From Ignavibacteriota bacterium (lineage in GTDB: Bacteria; Bacteroidota; Ignavibacteria; Tepidaquicellales; Tepidaquicellaceae), in the NCBI GenBank assembly GCA_020437545.1, contig JAGQWH010000019.1, positions 1 to 34,702 of the forward strand: a stretch of 34,702 nt of DNA, written 5' to 3'. A program made the translations under genes and the position numbers. Positions 1 through 7,657 of this stretch are shown here, in pieces; the stretch's first letter is position 1, and every line of letters starts with the position of its first letter. Under the pieces are notes generated by a model. It saw nothing but the letters and a program-made list of their open reading frames with translations. It was not told where the DNA came from and made no database searches.

Positions 1-87
1 TGCTTCTTTCTTTTGATCGTTCAAAAGAAAGAAGGTAAATCTGAGTATAGTTGAAATTTATTCTATAATTTTATAAATCGTTTTGGA
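1..87. repeat. Dispersed palindromic element, right half plus core (copy 1)
   Basis: The core at 3-34 is a perfect inverted repeat with 14-base arms (CTTCTTTCTTTTGA and its complement) around a 4-base loop. The flank at 35-87, reverse-complemented, aligns base for base with the left flank of the copy at 22207-22292, so the two copies point in opposite directions. It also matches the right side of the complete copy at 31762-31905. The element may continue to the left of the window. No transposase is associated with it. Confidence 0.75.
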
Positions 88-149
88 TAGAGTTTATACA
101 ATACAGAATTTGACAAAATTTTATCATAAATCTTTATTTGCAAATTAAC

Positions 150-157
150 TATTTTTG
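150..157 (+). promoter_or_regulatory. Bacteroidota-type -7 promoter element before murI
   Basis: TATTTTTG fits the TAnnTTTG word used by the primary sigma factor of Bacteroidota. It ends 30 bases before the TTG start of murI. No convincing -33 TTTG was found at the right distance, so this is a motif match only. Confidence 0.4.
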
Positions 158-187
158 TGAAAAAATAACTGACACTTTAACATATTA

Positions 188-1003
188 TTGAAAAAAAATA
201 ATTCCTCAAAAAATCCTATCGGTGTTTTTGATTCCGGAATAGGAGGACTGACAGTTGCAAAATCGTTATTTGAAATTCTGCCAAATGAAAATATTATATA
301 TTTAGGTGACACGGCAAGACTTCCTTACGGAACAAAGTCCAAGGCAACAGTAACCGGATATTCAGTTGAAATTACAAAATTTCTTTTGAATAAGAATGTT
401 AAAATGATCGTCGTTGCATGCAATACAGCTTCTTCAGTTGCGTTGCCCTCTTTAAGAAGAATATCACCAGTTCCCGTAATAGGCGTGATAAAGCCCGGAG
501 CTAAAGCAGCAGTCAGTATTACAAATAATTTTAAAATTGGAGTGATAGGAACTCTCGGAACCATCCAGAGTTCTGCATATAAAACTCAGATCCATAAGAT
601 TGAAAGAAACATAGAAGTATTTTCAAATGCCTGCAGCTTGTTTGTTCAGCTTGCCGAAGACGGATGGACTGAAAATAAAATTGCTGAAATGGTTACAAAA
701 GAATATCTGACGGGATTTAAAGATCATAAAATAGACACTTTAATTCTCGGATGTACACATTACCCGATCCTGAAAAATACCATTTCTAAAGTTATAGGAA
801 AGAAGATCAGATTAATTGATTCGGGTGAAGAGACAGCTAAAGAAGTTAAGAGAATACTTGAACAGGAACATCTGCTTAATACTCAAAAGAAAAAAGGTAA
901 ACATAAATTCTATGTAACCGATTTTCAGAAAAAATTCAAAGAGATAAGCGAAAGATTTTTAGGACAACCGTTGCATGATGTGAAGAAAGTTAAATTGAGT
1001 TAG
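188..1003 (+). CDS. murI: Glutamate racemase
   Basis: Interconverts L- and D-glutamate in the cytoplasm, supplying D-Glu for peptidoglycan. The 271-residue length is usual for the family. The N-terminal GVFDSGIGGLTV (residues 12-23) and DTARLPYG (41-48) are family signatures. Both catalytic cysteines are present: C78 in VACNTAS and C189 in LGCTHYP, with H191 beside the second. The start is TTG; the next in-frame Met is residue 73, beyond essential motifs, so TTG is the only sensible start. There is no Shine-Dalgarno sequence, but a TAnnTTTG promoter word lies 31 bases upstream. The stop is followed directly by a 9-base tandem repeat. Confidence 0.97.
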   Translation: MKKNNSSKNPIGVFDSGIGGLTVAKSLFEILPNENIIYLGDTARLPYGTKSKATVTGYSVEITKFLLNKNVKMIVVACNTASSVALPSLRRISPVPVIGVIKPGAKAAVSITNNFKIGVIGTLGTIQSSAYKTQIHKIERNIEVFSNACSLFVQLAEDGWTENKIAEMVTKEYLTGFKDHKIDTLILGCTHYPILKNTISKVIGKKIRLIDSGEETAKEVKRILEQEHLLNTQKKKGKHKFYVTDFQKKFKEISERFLGQPLHDVKKVKLS

Positions 1004-1231
1004 TAGAGTGTATAGAGTGTATAGAGTGTATAGAGTGTATAGAGTGTTTAGAGTGTATAGAGTGTATAGAGTGTATAGAGTGTTTAGAGTGTTTAGAGTG
1101 TATAGAGTGGTTTGAGTGAATAGAGTGAGTAGAGTGAGTAGAGTGGTTTGATTGAATAGAATGGTTTGAGTGAATAGAGTGGTTTGAGTGAATAGAGTGA
1201 GTAGAGTGGTAGAGTGAGTAGAGTGATTATT
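1004..1231. repeat. 9-base tandem repeat (TATAGAGTG family)
   Basis: About 25 imperfect units of TATAGAGTG, with variants such as TTTAGAGTG, GAATAGAGTG and GGTTTGAGTG, run from the murI stop codon. The first part is the most regular and units become more mixed downstream. The same 9-base unit occurs at 12638-12702 inside the lptE reading frame. Open frames read through this repeat on the minus strand encode only TLYTLYTL-type runs and are not genes. Confidence 0.9.
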
Positions 1232-1243
1232 CCGCCGCGGCGG
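1232..1243. repeat. GC-rich palindrome CCGCCGCGGCGG
   Basis: A perfect 12-base palindrome made entirely of G and C in a very AT-rich spacer. An identical copy lies at 15670-15681 and near copies at 3401-3414 and 11190-11202. Confidence 0.7.
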
Positions 1244-1265
1244 GGTGTTGAGTGATAGAGATAAG

Positions 1266-1323
1266 TTAAAAAAATCAAAAATCAAAAATCAAAAATCCCA
1301 AATCAAAAAAATCCCAAATCAAA
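1266..1323. repeat. 7-base tandem repeat (AAAAATC) abutting pyrE
   Basis: Runs of AAAAATC with a few CCCAAATC variants end at the base before the pyrE ATG, so the 5' leader of pyrE is made of repeat. One of many heptamer arrays in this window. Confidence 0.75.
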
Positions 1324-1905
1324 ATGACCAGCGAACAAATTTTAGACATATTCAAAAAGACCGGTGCAATGCTTGAAGGACATTTTGTTCTTACATCCGG
1401 TTATCACAGTCCGCATTATTTTCAGTGCGCAAAGGTTTTACAGTATCCTTACTGCAACAGTATGTTTGCCAGCGCTATTGCCGAAAAATTTTATGATAAA
1501 AATATCAATGTTGTAATATCTCCGGCTGTAGGCGGGATCGTATTCGGAACTGAGGTTGGAAGGCAACTTAATGTCAGAACGATTTTCAGTGAAAGAGAAA
1601 ATAATGTCATGACTTTAAGAAGAGGATTTGAACTCGGTAAAGGTGAAAATGTACTTATCTGCGAAGATGTAGTGACGACAGGCGGAAGTGTTTTTGAAGT
1701 GATCGATCTTGTAAAAAGGAGTGAGGCTAATTTATGCGGAGTGGGATTTATAGTTGACAGAAGCAATGGTGAAGTAGATTTCGGAACAGAGCAGTTTTCT
1801 CTTGCAAAAACCGAAGTTATAAAATATAAAGAAGATGAATTACCGGAGTGGCTGAAGAATATTCCGGTTACAAAACCCGGAAGCAGAGATATTAAAGGTA
1901 AATAG
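1324..1905 (+). CDS. pyrE: Orotate phosphoribosyltransferase
   Basis: Transfers the phosphoribosyl group of PRPP to orotate, giving OMP in pyrimidine synthesis. The PRPP-binding loop reads VLICEDVVTTGG (110-121), preceded by the substrate-binding LTSGYHSPHYF region near residue 23. The SPAVGGIVFG stretch (66-75) and the FSERE segment near 88 also fit PyrE. At 193 residues it is the length of the compact bacterial form. It starts with ATG immediately after a heptamer repeat, with no Shine-Dalgarno sequence. It stands alone, with a 196-base spacer before the next gene in which nothing recognisable was seen. Confidence 0.96.
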   Translation: MTSEQILDIFKKTGAMLEGHFVLTSGYHSPHYFQCAKVLQYPYCNSMFASAIAEKFYDKNINVVISPAVGGIVFGTEVGRQLNVRTIFSERENNVMTLRRGFELGKGENVLICEDVVTTGGSVFEVIDLVKRSEANLCGVGFIVDRSNGEVDFGTEQFSLAKTEVIKYKEDELPEWLKNIPVTKPGSRDIKGK

Positions 1906-2101
1906 TAATTGTATAATCATTTTTCACTTCACATTTCAAATAATTTAATCATTCAGGAATTAAGAAAACTTAAATGAATAATTTATAGGTTAGAATGATT
2001 ATTTCAGTAAAATTTATATAAGACAAAAATTTAATATTTAACCCAAAAATTAATATAACTATATTACAAGACTTTTTAACTAAAAATTAATAAACATATA
2101 A

Positions 2102-3247
2102 ATGGATTTTAACTTATCAGAACAGGAACTTGCGGTACAAAAGCTTGCAAGAGACTTTGCACAAAATGAGATCGCACCTTATATAATGGAGTTTGATGAA
2201 TCACAGGAATTTCCGATGGAAATTGCCCGGAAAATGGGTGAAATGGGTTTTCTCGGAATTATTTTTCCGGAAGAATACGGCGGAGCGCATTTCTCTACTG
2301 TAGAATATGCTTTGATTGTCGAAGAGATCTCTAAAGTCGATCCTTCAATGGGACTTACTATTGCTGCTCATAATGGATTATGTACAAATCATATTTACAG
2401 TTTTGCAAATGACGATTTAAAGAAAAAGTATCTTCCCGATCTTACTTCAGGGAAAAAGTTGGGTGCTTGGGGACTTACTGAAAATGTTTCAGGTAGTGAT
2501 GCAGGCGGTATGGCAACTACTGCGGTAAAGAAAGACGGCCATTATATACTTAACGGCAGCAAACTGTTTATCACACACGGAAGTGTCGGAGAAACATTTG
2601 TCGTGACTGCTGTAACTGATAAATCAAAAAGAAATAACGGTATATCCGCGTTTATTTTAGAAAAAGGTATGAAAGGATTTACAACCGGTAAAAAAGAAAA
2701 TAAACTCGGTATGAGATCATCTGATACTGCCGAATTAATTTTTGATAATGTAGAAGTTCCGGCTGAAAATCTGATCGGTGAAGAAGGACAGGGATTCAAA
2801 CAGTGCATGCAGATACTTGACGGCGGAAGAATTGCAATAGCGGCTCTTTCTCTCGGAATTGGTCAGGGTGCTCTTGATGCTTCAATTAAATATTCTAAAG
2901 AAAGAAAACAATTCGGAAAGTCACTTTCTGATTTTCAGGGAATACAGTTTAAATTATCCGATATGGCAACAGAACTTGACGCAGCTAGATTACTGGTAAT
3001 GAAAGCAGCATGGACAAAGGATCAGGGTAAAGAAATAAACCTGGTGGCTGCAATGGCAAAATATTATGCCAGTGAAGCAGCAACAAGAGCGACGAATGAA
3101 GCAATTCAGGTTCATGGCGGATACGGATTCATTAAAGAATTCCCTGTAGAGAAATTATACAGAGATGTTAAACTTATGACAATTGGTGAAGGTACTTCGG
3201 AAGTTCAGAAAATGGTGATCGCAAGGAATATTTTGAATATGTTTTAA
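2102..3247 (+). CDS. Acyl-CoA dehydrogenase (short/medium-chain type)
   Basis: An FAD enzyme that introduces the alpha-beta double bond into acyl-CoA and passes electrons to ETF. The 381 residues match the butyryl-CoA dehydrogenase class. The flavin-binding WGLTENVSGSDAGG segment is near residue 123, and RKQFGKSLSDFQGIQF near 268 is the family signature. The catalytic base is E363 in IGEGTSEVQ near the C terminus, the usual position for short-chain enzymes; the isovaleryl-CoA type has it elsewhere. VHGGYGFIKEFPVEKLYRD is also typical. No ETF or other beta-oxidation gene is adjacent, so the exact substrate is unknown. The 85 bases before the ATG are AT-rich with no clear ribosome site. Confidence 0.93.
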   Translation: MDFNLSEQELAVQKLARDFAQNEIAPYIMEFDESQEFPMEIARKMGEMGFLGIIFPEEYGGAHFSTVEYALIVEEISKVDPSMGLTIAAHNGLCTNHIYSFANDDLKKKYLPDLTSGKKLGAWGLTENVSGSDAGGMATTAVKKDGHYILNGSKLFITHGSVGETFVVTAVTDKSKRNNGISAFILEKGMKGFTTGKKENKLGMRSSDTAELIFDNVEVPAENLIGEEGQGFKQCMQILDGGRIAIAALSLGIGQGALDASIKYSKERKQFGKSLSDFQGIQFKLSDMATELDAARLLVMKAAWTKDQGKEINLVAAMAKYYASEAATRATNEAIQVHGGYGFIKEFPVEKLYRDVKLMTIGEGTSEVQKMVIARNILNMF

Positions 3248-3366
3248 TTAGTAGTGAGTAGTGAGTAGTGAGTAGTGAGTATTGAGTAGTGAGTAGTGAG
3301 TAGTGAGCATTGAGTATTGAGTATTGTGTAATGTGTATTGTGTATTGAGTAGTGCGTATTGAGTAT
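3248..3366. repeat. 7-base tandem repeat (AGTAGTG / ATTGAGT family)
   Basis: About 16 heptamers follow the acyl-CoA dehydrogenase stop, first AGTAGTG, then grading into ATTGAGT, ATTGTGT and similar. The gradual change of unit along the array suggests local duplication with drift. Confidence 0.85.
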
Positions 3367-3400
3367 TATTTTTTAAAAAGTTTTTAGCTTTAAACTTTTA

Positions 3401-3414
3401 TCCGTCGCGGCGGA
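3401..3414. repeat. GC-rich near-palindrome TCCGTCGCGGCGGA
   Basis: Differs by one base from the TCCGCCGCGGCGGA form. It sits between two different heptamer arrays. Confidence 0.6.
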
Positions 3415-3415
3415 T

Positions 3416-3521
3416 CAAACTTTTAACTTTCAACTTTTAACTTTCAACTTTTAACTTTCAACTTTTAACTTTCAACTTTTAACTTTCAACTTTTAACTTT
3501 CAACTTTTAACTTTTAACTCA
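3416..3521. repeat. 7-base tandem repeat (CAACTTT / TAACTTT)
   Basis: About 14 alternating CAACTTT and TAACTTT units end just upstream of the ftsY start, so any leader of ftsY consists of repeat. Confidence 0.85.
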
Positions 3522-3526
3522 AGAAT

Positions 3527-4471
3527 TTGTCTTTTCTGGATAAAATAGGTCTAAAAAAACTCAAAGACGGTTTAAATAAAACCAAGGAAAATCTGGTCGG
3601 TAAAGTAAACCGTCTGGTAAATGCTCGTGGTGTAATTGATGATGATTTTCTTGTTGAACTTGAGGAAATTTTACTCGCTTCTGATATTGGATTTGAGACT
3701 TCGGAAAAGCTTATAGAAAAGATAAAGGAACGAACTCTTACGGATAAATATGTCGATCAGGATGAACTTAATAAACTGATCAATGATGAATTAAAACGGG
3801 TATTTTATGATACGACCTCTGAGTTTAAGACATTTGATTTTAAATCAGAAATAAAGCCATTTGTAATAATGGTTGTAGGAGTGAACGGAGTCGGAAAAAC
3901 CACTTCAATTGGCAAGCTTGCATATAATTTTAAGAATGCAGGTAAATCGGTGCTCATCGGCTCGGCTGATACTTTCCGTGCAGCGGCAAACGATCAGCTT
4001 GATATATGGGCAAAGAGAGCAGGTGTTGAGATCATTCAGAGTAACAGTTCCTCTGATCCGGCGTCTATAGCTTTTGATACTATCAAATCCGGGTTATCAA
4101 AAAATACAGATGTCATTATAATTGACACTGCAGGAAGACTTCATAATAAGACCCATCTGATGGAAGAATTAAAAAAGATCAAACGCGTCATGCAGAAGGT
4201 AATTCCCGATGCGCCGCATGAGATCTTTATTGTCATAGATTCCACTACAGGACAAAACGGATTAAATCAGGCAAAGGAATTTTCCAATGCACTCAACGGA
4301 CTCACCGGTATAATACTTACCAAACTCGACGGTACCGCCAAAGGCGGCATCGTACTTAAGATCAATAAAGAAATGAAACTGCCTGTGAGATTTATCGGAG
4401 TAGGCGAACAAATAGACGATCTGCAGGTTTTTGAAAGTGAAAAATTTGTTGAAGCGATGTTTGGTAAATAG
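3527..4471 (+). CDS. ftsY: Signal recognition particle receptor FtsY
   Basis: The SRP receptor GTPase that docks SRP-ribosome complexes at the membrane. It is a short form (314 residues): an N-domain helical bundle followed by the G domain, with no long acidic A domain. The P-loop is GVNGVGKTT (118-126), then DTFRAAA (148-154), DTAGR (200-204) and TKLDG (265-269) followed by TAKGG. The start is TTG; in-frame stops in the upstream repeat exclude a longer protein, and the first Met (residue 115) is too far in. Upstream sequence is all heptamer repeat, with no ribosome site visible. Confidence 0.96.
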   Translation: MSFLDKIGLKKLKDGLNKTKENLVGKVNRLVNARGVIDDDFLVELEEILLASDIGFETSEKLIEKIKERTLTDKYVDQDELNKLINDELKRVFYDTTSEFKTFDFKSEIKPFVIMVVGVNGVGKTTSIGKLAYNFKNAGKSVLIGSADTFRAAANDQLDIWAKRAGVEIIQSNSSSDPASIAFDTIKSGLSKNTDVIIIDTAGRLHNKTHLMEELKKIKRVMQKVIPDAPHEIFIVIDSTTGQNGLNQAKEFSNALNGLTGIILTKLDGTAKGGIVLKINKEMKLPVRFIGVGEQIDDLQVFESEKFVEAMFGK

Positions 4472-4517
4472 TATTGAGTATTGAGTATTGAGTATTGAGT
4501 ATTGAGTATTGAGTATT
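4472..4517. repeat. 7-base tandem repeat (ATTGAGT)
   Basis: Six near-perfect ATTGAGT units start right after the ftsY stop codon. Confidence 0.85.
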
Positions 4518-4554
4518 CTGTCTTCTCTCGCAGCTATAATAACTTTCTTAATTT

Positions 4555-4586
4555 TACTATTAACTATTAACTATTAACTATTAACT
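4555..4586. repeat. 7-base tandem repeat (ATTAACT)
   Basis: Four and a half ATTAACT units end six bases before the mutL TTG start. Confidence 0.8.
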
Positions 4587-4592
4587 GTCTTC

Positions 4593-6437
4593 TTGTCTGA
4601 CAATAAAATTAAAATATTACCCCAGTCCCTTTCAAATAAGATTGCAGCAGGTGAGGTTGTTAACCGGCCTGATTCTGCCGTGAAAGAACTTATTGAAAAT
4701 TCCATTGATGCAAAGGCTGATCACATTACTTTGATAATCCGGGATGCAGGCAAGAGTCTCATACAGATTATTGATAATGGGCAGGGAATGACGGAAGATG
4801 ATGCTGTAATGAGTCTTCAGAGACATTCTACAAGCAAGATCAGCAGTTATGAGGACATTGAGAATATTCTTACACTTGGTTTCCGTGGTGAAGCTCTCGC
4901 TTCCATCTCTTCGGTTTCTCAGATCGAACTAAAGACAAAAACCGCTTCTGAAGATGTAGGAGTTTTATTAAAGGCAGAGGGTGGTGAAGTTACGGAAATT
5001 TCCAAGACTCAATGCGAAACCGGTACTTCGATTGCAATCAGAAATCTTTTTTACAATACACCGGGAAGAAGAAATTTTCTGAAATCAGATCAGACGGAAT
5101 TCCGTCACATTTATGAAACATTTATCAGACTGGCAGTTTCAAATCCCGATACAGGTTTTAAATTTATTAATAATGACGAAGAGGTTTTTGATCTTAAGCC
5201 ATCATCTCTCAGGGAAAGACTGATAAATGTTTTCACAAACAAGATGTCTGAATCTCTTATTGAAGTTGATTATGGTAATGAGCTTATAAAGATCAAAGGT
5301 TTTATTTCCAAACCGAATTTTACAAAAAAATCAAAACAGGATCAGTACTTTTATCTTAACAACCGATTCTTTGTAAGTAAGTCTCTTAACTTTTCCGTCT
5401 ATACCGGCTATGATGATCTGATCGAGAAAGGGGACTATCCTTCCTTTTTTCTTTTTATTGAAATTGATCCGAAGAAAGTTGATGTCAATGTCCATCCCTC
5501 AAAGATGGAAGTTAAATTTGAAGATGAAAGCGCTGTCTTTGGTTTTGTAAGAAGAGCCGTAAAGGAAGCACTTAAAAAAGCTGATCTTGTCTTCGAGGTT
5601 GGATTTGATTCCAAACTTGATCTTCCGGACACGCAGGAAAGTTTTCATTACAAACAGTCGGGAAATACATCAGGTCAGAAATTTTCCGGGAGTTCAAATT
5701 ACCAGAGAAGAGATTTTGATATCCCCAAAAGGGAAAATACTTCAAATATACATTCTATTTTCGAAGCATCAAGAAAGCCTGAAGAGATTGAAGAAAATGA
5801 TGAGTTTGCAATCCCGCAGGCAGACGAACAAAAAAATATATTCGAGCATACAAAAAAATCTGATTCCGAATCATTTAATGTATGGCAGTATCAGTATAAA
5901 TATGTAATGTGTCAGACTGAGACCGGACTTATGATCATTGATCAGCATGCAGCTCACGAAAGGATCCTGTATGAAAAAGCCCTGCTCTGGATGGAATCTC
6001 AATCATCTTTTTCACAACAGCTTCTTATTCCCATTAAATTGAATCTTACAAAAATTGATTATCACATAGCCGAATCATTAAAGGATGATCTTCAGAATCT
6101 TGGATTTAATTTTGTACTTACATCCGGTGATAACATTCAACTAACGGGAATTCCTTCAGATGTAAAAATCGGAAATGAGAATAAAATATTTCAGGAGCTT
6201 ATTGATCAGTACAAGGAATATGAACTCAAATTAAATCTTGCCAAAAGAGATAATCTTGCAAAATCTTTTGCCTGCAGAAGCGCCATCAAAACAGGCGACA
6301 AACTCACTTATCAGATGATGATCGGCTTAATAGATAATCTGTTTGCTTCAAAGATGCCTTATGTCTGTCCGCACGGCAGGCCGACTGTGATAAGGATCAC
6401 TACAGACGAACTTGATAAGAGATTCAGCAGAACCTGA
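4593..6437 (+). CDS. mutL: DNA mismatch repair protein MutL (endonuclease type)
   Basis: Couples mismatch recognition by MutS to strand incision. The N-terminal GHKL ATPase has KELIENSIDA (31-40; E32 general base, N36 magnesium ligand), DNGQGM (61-66) and GFRGEALASISSV. A poorly conserved linker spans roughly 345-430. The C-terminal dimer domain carries the metal-binding endonuclease motif DQHAAHERILYE (450-461), plus ACR near 560 and CPHGRPT (592-598), so this MutL should nick DNA, unlike E. coli MutL. The start is TTG, four codons before the conserved IKILP; there is no ATG alternative. No mutS is in the window. Confidence 0.97.
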   Translation: MSDNKIKILPQSLSNKIAAGEVVNRPDSAVKELIENSIDAKADHITLIIRDAGKSLIQIIDNGQGMTEDDAVMSLQRHSTSKISSYEDIENILTLGFRGEALASISSVSQIELKTKTASEDVGVLLKAEGGEVTEISKTQCETGTSIAIRNLFYNTPGRRNFLKSDQTEFRHIYETFIRLAVSNPDTGFKFINNDEEVFDLKPSSLRERLINVFTNKMSESLIEVDYGNELIKIKGFISKPNFTKKSKQDQYFYLNNRFFVSKSLNFSVYTGYDDLIEKGDYPSFFLFIEIDPKKVDVNVHPSKMEVKFEDESAVFGFVRRAVKEALKKADLVFEVGFDSKLDLPDTQESFHYKQSGNTSGQKFSGSSNYQRRDFDIPKRENTSNIHSIFEASRKPEEIEENDEFAIPQADEQKNIFEHTKKSDSESFNVWQYQYKYVMCQTETGLMIIDQHAAHERILYEKALLWMESQSSFSQQLLIPIKLNLTKIDYHIAESLKDDLQNLGFNFVLTSGDNIQLTGIPSDVKIGNENKIFQELIDQYKEYELKLNLAKRDNLAKSFACRSAIKTGDKLTYQMMIGLIDNLFASKMPYVCPHGRPTVIRITTDELDKRFSRT

Positions 6438-6469
6438 TAAATTAAGTTTTTCTTTTACAATCATTTCAT

Positions 6470-6477
6470 TAATTTTG
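6470..6477 (+). promoter_or_regulatory. Bacteroidota-type -7 promoter element before the DUF4126 gene
   Basis: TAATTTTG fits TAnnTTTG and ends 13 bases before the ATG, which would leave only a few bases of leader. Confidence 0.4.
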
Positions 6478-6490
6478 AAAAAAAATTAAA

Positions 6491-7090
6491 ATGGAAATAG
6501 GTCTTGGAATTTTACTTGGAATAGGACTTGCCGCTAGCTGCGGCTTCAGAGTTTTCCTTCCGATGCTTGTAACTAATATCGCTTCTTTGCTCGGATATCT
6601 TGATCTCGCTCCCGGATTTGAATGGATGGGGAGCTGGGTTGCATTTGCTGCATTTCTTGTGGCAGCCATTGTTGAAGTTGGTGCTTATTATATTCCATGG
6701 CTAGATAATGCTCTTGATACGATATCAGGTCCGCTTGCTATGATAGCCGGAACAGTTCTTACAGCTTCATTTCTGACAGATATAAATCCTCTTGTTCAAT
6801 GGACTCTTGGGATAATTGTCGGAGGAGGAACTGCGGGGATTGTAAAAGTTGGAGCAAGCGCTGCAAGACTTACTTCATCTGCAACTACAGGCGGTCTGGG
6901 AAATCATGCCGTCGCAACTACCGAAAATGTAATGTCTGTCGTAACTTCCATTCTTGCATTCATATTACCTTTCATTACTGCATTTATCGTGATCGTAATT
7001 ATTGTTTATCTCATCAGAAAATTTAATGAACTCAGAAGAACAAAATGGCTCTTCAGAAATAAACATGAAAGCATTCCACCGATGAATTGA
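6491..7090 (+). CDS. DUF4126 family membrane protein
   Basis: A hydrophobic 199-residue protein with about five membrane segments: roughly 5-35, 45-68, 80-98, 103-120 and 148-175. The N-terminal GIGLAASCGFRVFLPML and the internal VEVGAYYIPWLDNALDTIS are what I recognise as DUF4126, a family without an assigned function. Glycine-rich GIIVGGGTAGIVK (near residue 108) is followed by a conserved small-residue stretch. The C-terminal tail, RKFNELRRTKW, is basic and likely cytoplasmic. It follows mutL by 53 bases but has its own promoter-like word. The gene ends inside the first unit of a heptamer repeat. Confidence 0.8.
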   Translation: MEIGLGILLGIGLAASCGFRVFLPMLVTNIASLLGYLDLAPGFEWMGSWVAFAAFLVAAIVEVGAYYIPWLDNALDTISGPLAMIAGTVLTASFLTDINPLVQWTLGIIVGGGTAGIVKVGASAARLTSSATTGGLGNHAVATTENVMSVVTSILAFILPFITAFIVIVIIVYLIRKFNELRRTKWLFRNKHESIPPMN

Positions 7091-7166
7091 GTATTGAGTA
7101 TTGAGTATTGAGTATTGAGTATTGAGTATTGAGTATTGAGTATTGAGTATTGAGTATTGAGTATTG
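7087..7166. repeat. 7-base tandem repeat (ATTGAGT)
   Basis: Eleven near-identical ATTGAGT units, among the most uniform arrays in the window. They fill the space between two convergent genes and begin within the stop region of the DUF4126 gene. Confidence 0.9.
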
Positions 7167-7170
7167 TTGG

Positions 7171-7213
7171 AAACTATCAACTATCAATTATCAACTATCA
7201 ACTATCAACTATT
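7171..7213. repeat. 7-base tandem repeat (CAACTAT)
   Basis: Six CAACTAT/CAATTAT units. On the minus strand they supply the stop codon and the last few codons (IVDS) of the DinB-like gene, so the repeat reaches into coding sequence. Confidence 0.8.
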
Positions 7214-7638
7214 CTTCTGTGATAATTTATCTGACCGATGTGATATGACAGATGTGATATAAGTCTTGAGAAAATAAAACCGTAAGTGACATTTTTACCA
7301 AATTTATCGATCGGGTAAATTTTATTTACATCTTCCAAAGTCAGTCCGTCAAATACTTTTTCCATCACGATAATTGTTTCATCAACTTCTCTTATCAGTT
7401 CTTCCCTGCCGACATTTTTCCGGGAAAATTCAAGATCTCTTTCTCTGATATATCCGGTATTTCCAAGAATGGCACCGTAGAAATGTTTTAAGTTGCCGCA
7501 TAAATGCAAACATAAATTTCCGGGAGTATTTGAAATTTCACCTTCGAGTTTCCATATATTCTCTTCGTTTTTGTATAAAGATATCTCGTTCTTCAGAGCA
7601 TTTAAAAAATCTATGTATAATTGTATATAAGAATTCAC
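7198..7638 (-). CDS. DinB-like (DUF1572-type) metal-binding protein
   Basis: A 146-residue four-helix-bundle protein of the DinB/YfiT-like superfamily, often linked to thiol-dependent transferases or damage-induced functions, but no reaction can be assigned. The likely metal ligands are all present: H45 in LCLHLCGNL, and H129 and H133 in SHLSYHIGQINYH. It lies 19 bases downstream of the E1 dehydrogenase on the same strand and may be co-transcribed with it. Its last residues and stop codon are encoded by a heptamer repeat, so its natural C terminus may have been altered by repeat growth. Confidence 0.82.
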   Translation of the reverse strand: MNSYIQLYIDFLNALKNEISLYKNEENIWKLEGEISNTPGNLCLHLCGNLKHFYGAILGNTGYIRERDLEFSRKNVGREELIREVDETIIVMEKVFDGLTLEDVNKIYPIDKFGKNVTYGFIFSRLISHLSYHIGQINYHRRIVDS

Positions 7639-7657
7639 AATAAAATAACTTTATAAA

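Noticed and set aside
959-1285. Two overlapping minus-strand reading frames with TLYTLYTL-type and SLYSLKPL-type repeats
   Set aside because: They are translations of the 9-base tandem repeat, have no non-repeat domain, and one overlaps the end of murI.
3248-3521. Regular repeats that could suggest a CRISPR array
   Set aside because: Units are 7 bases with no unique spacers, and no cas gene is present anywhere in the window.
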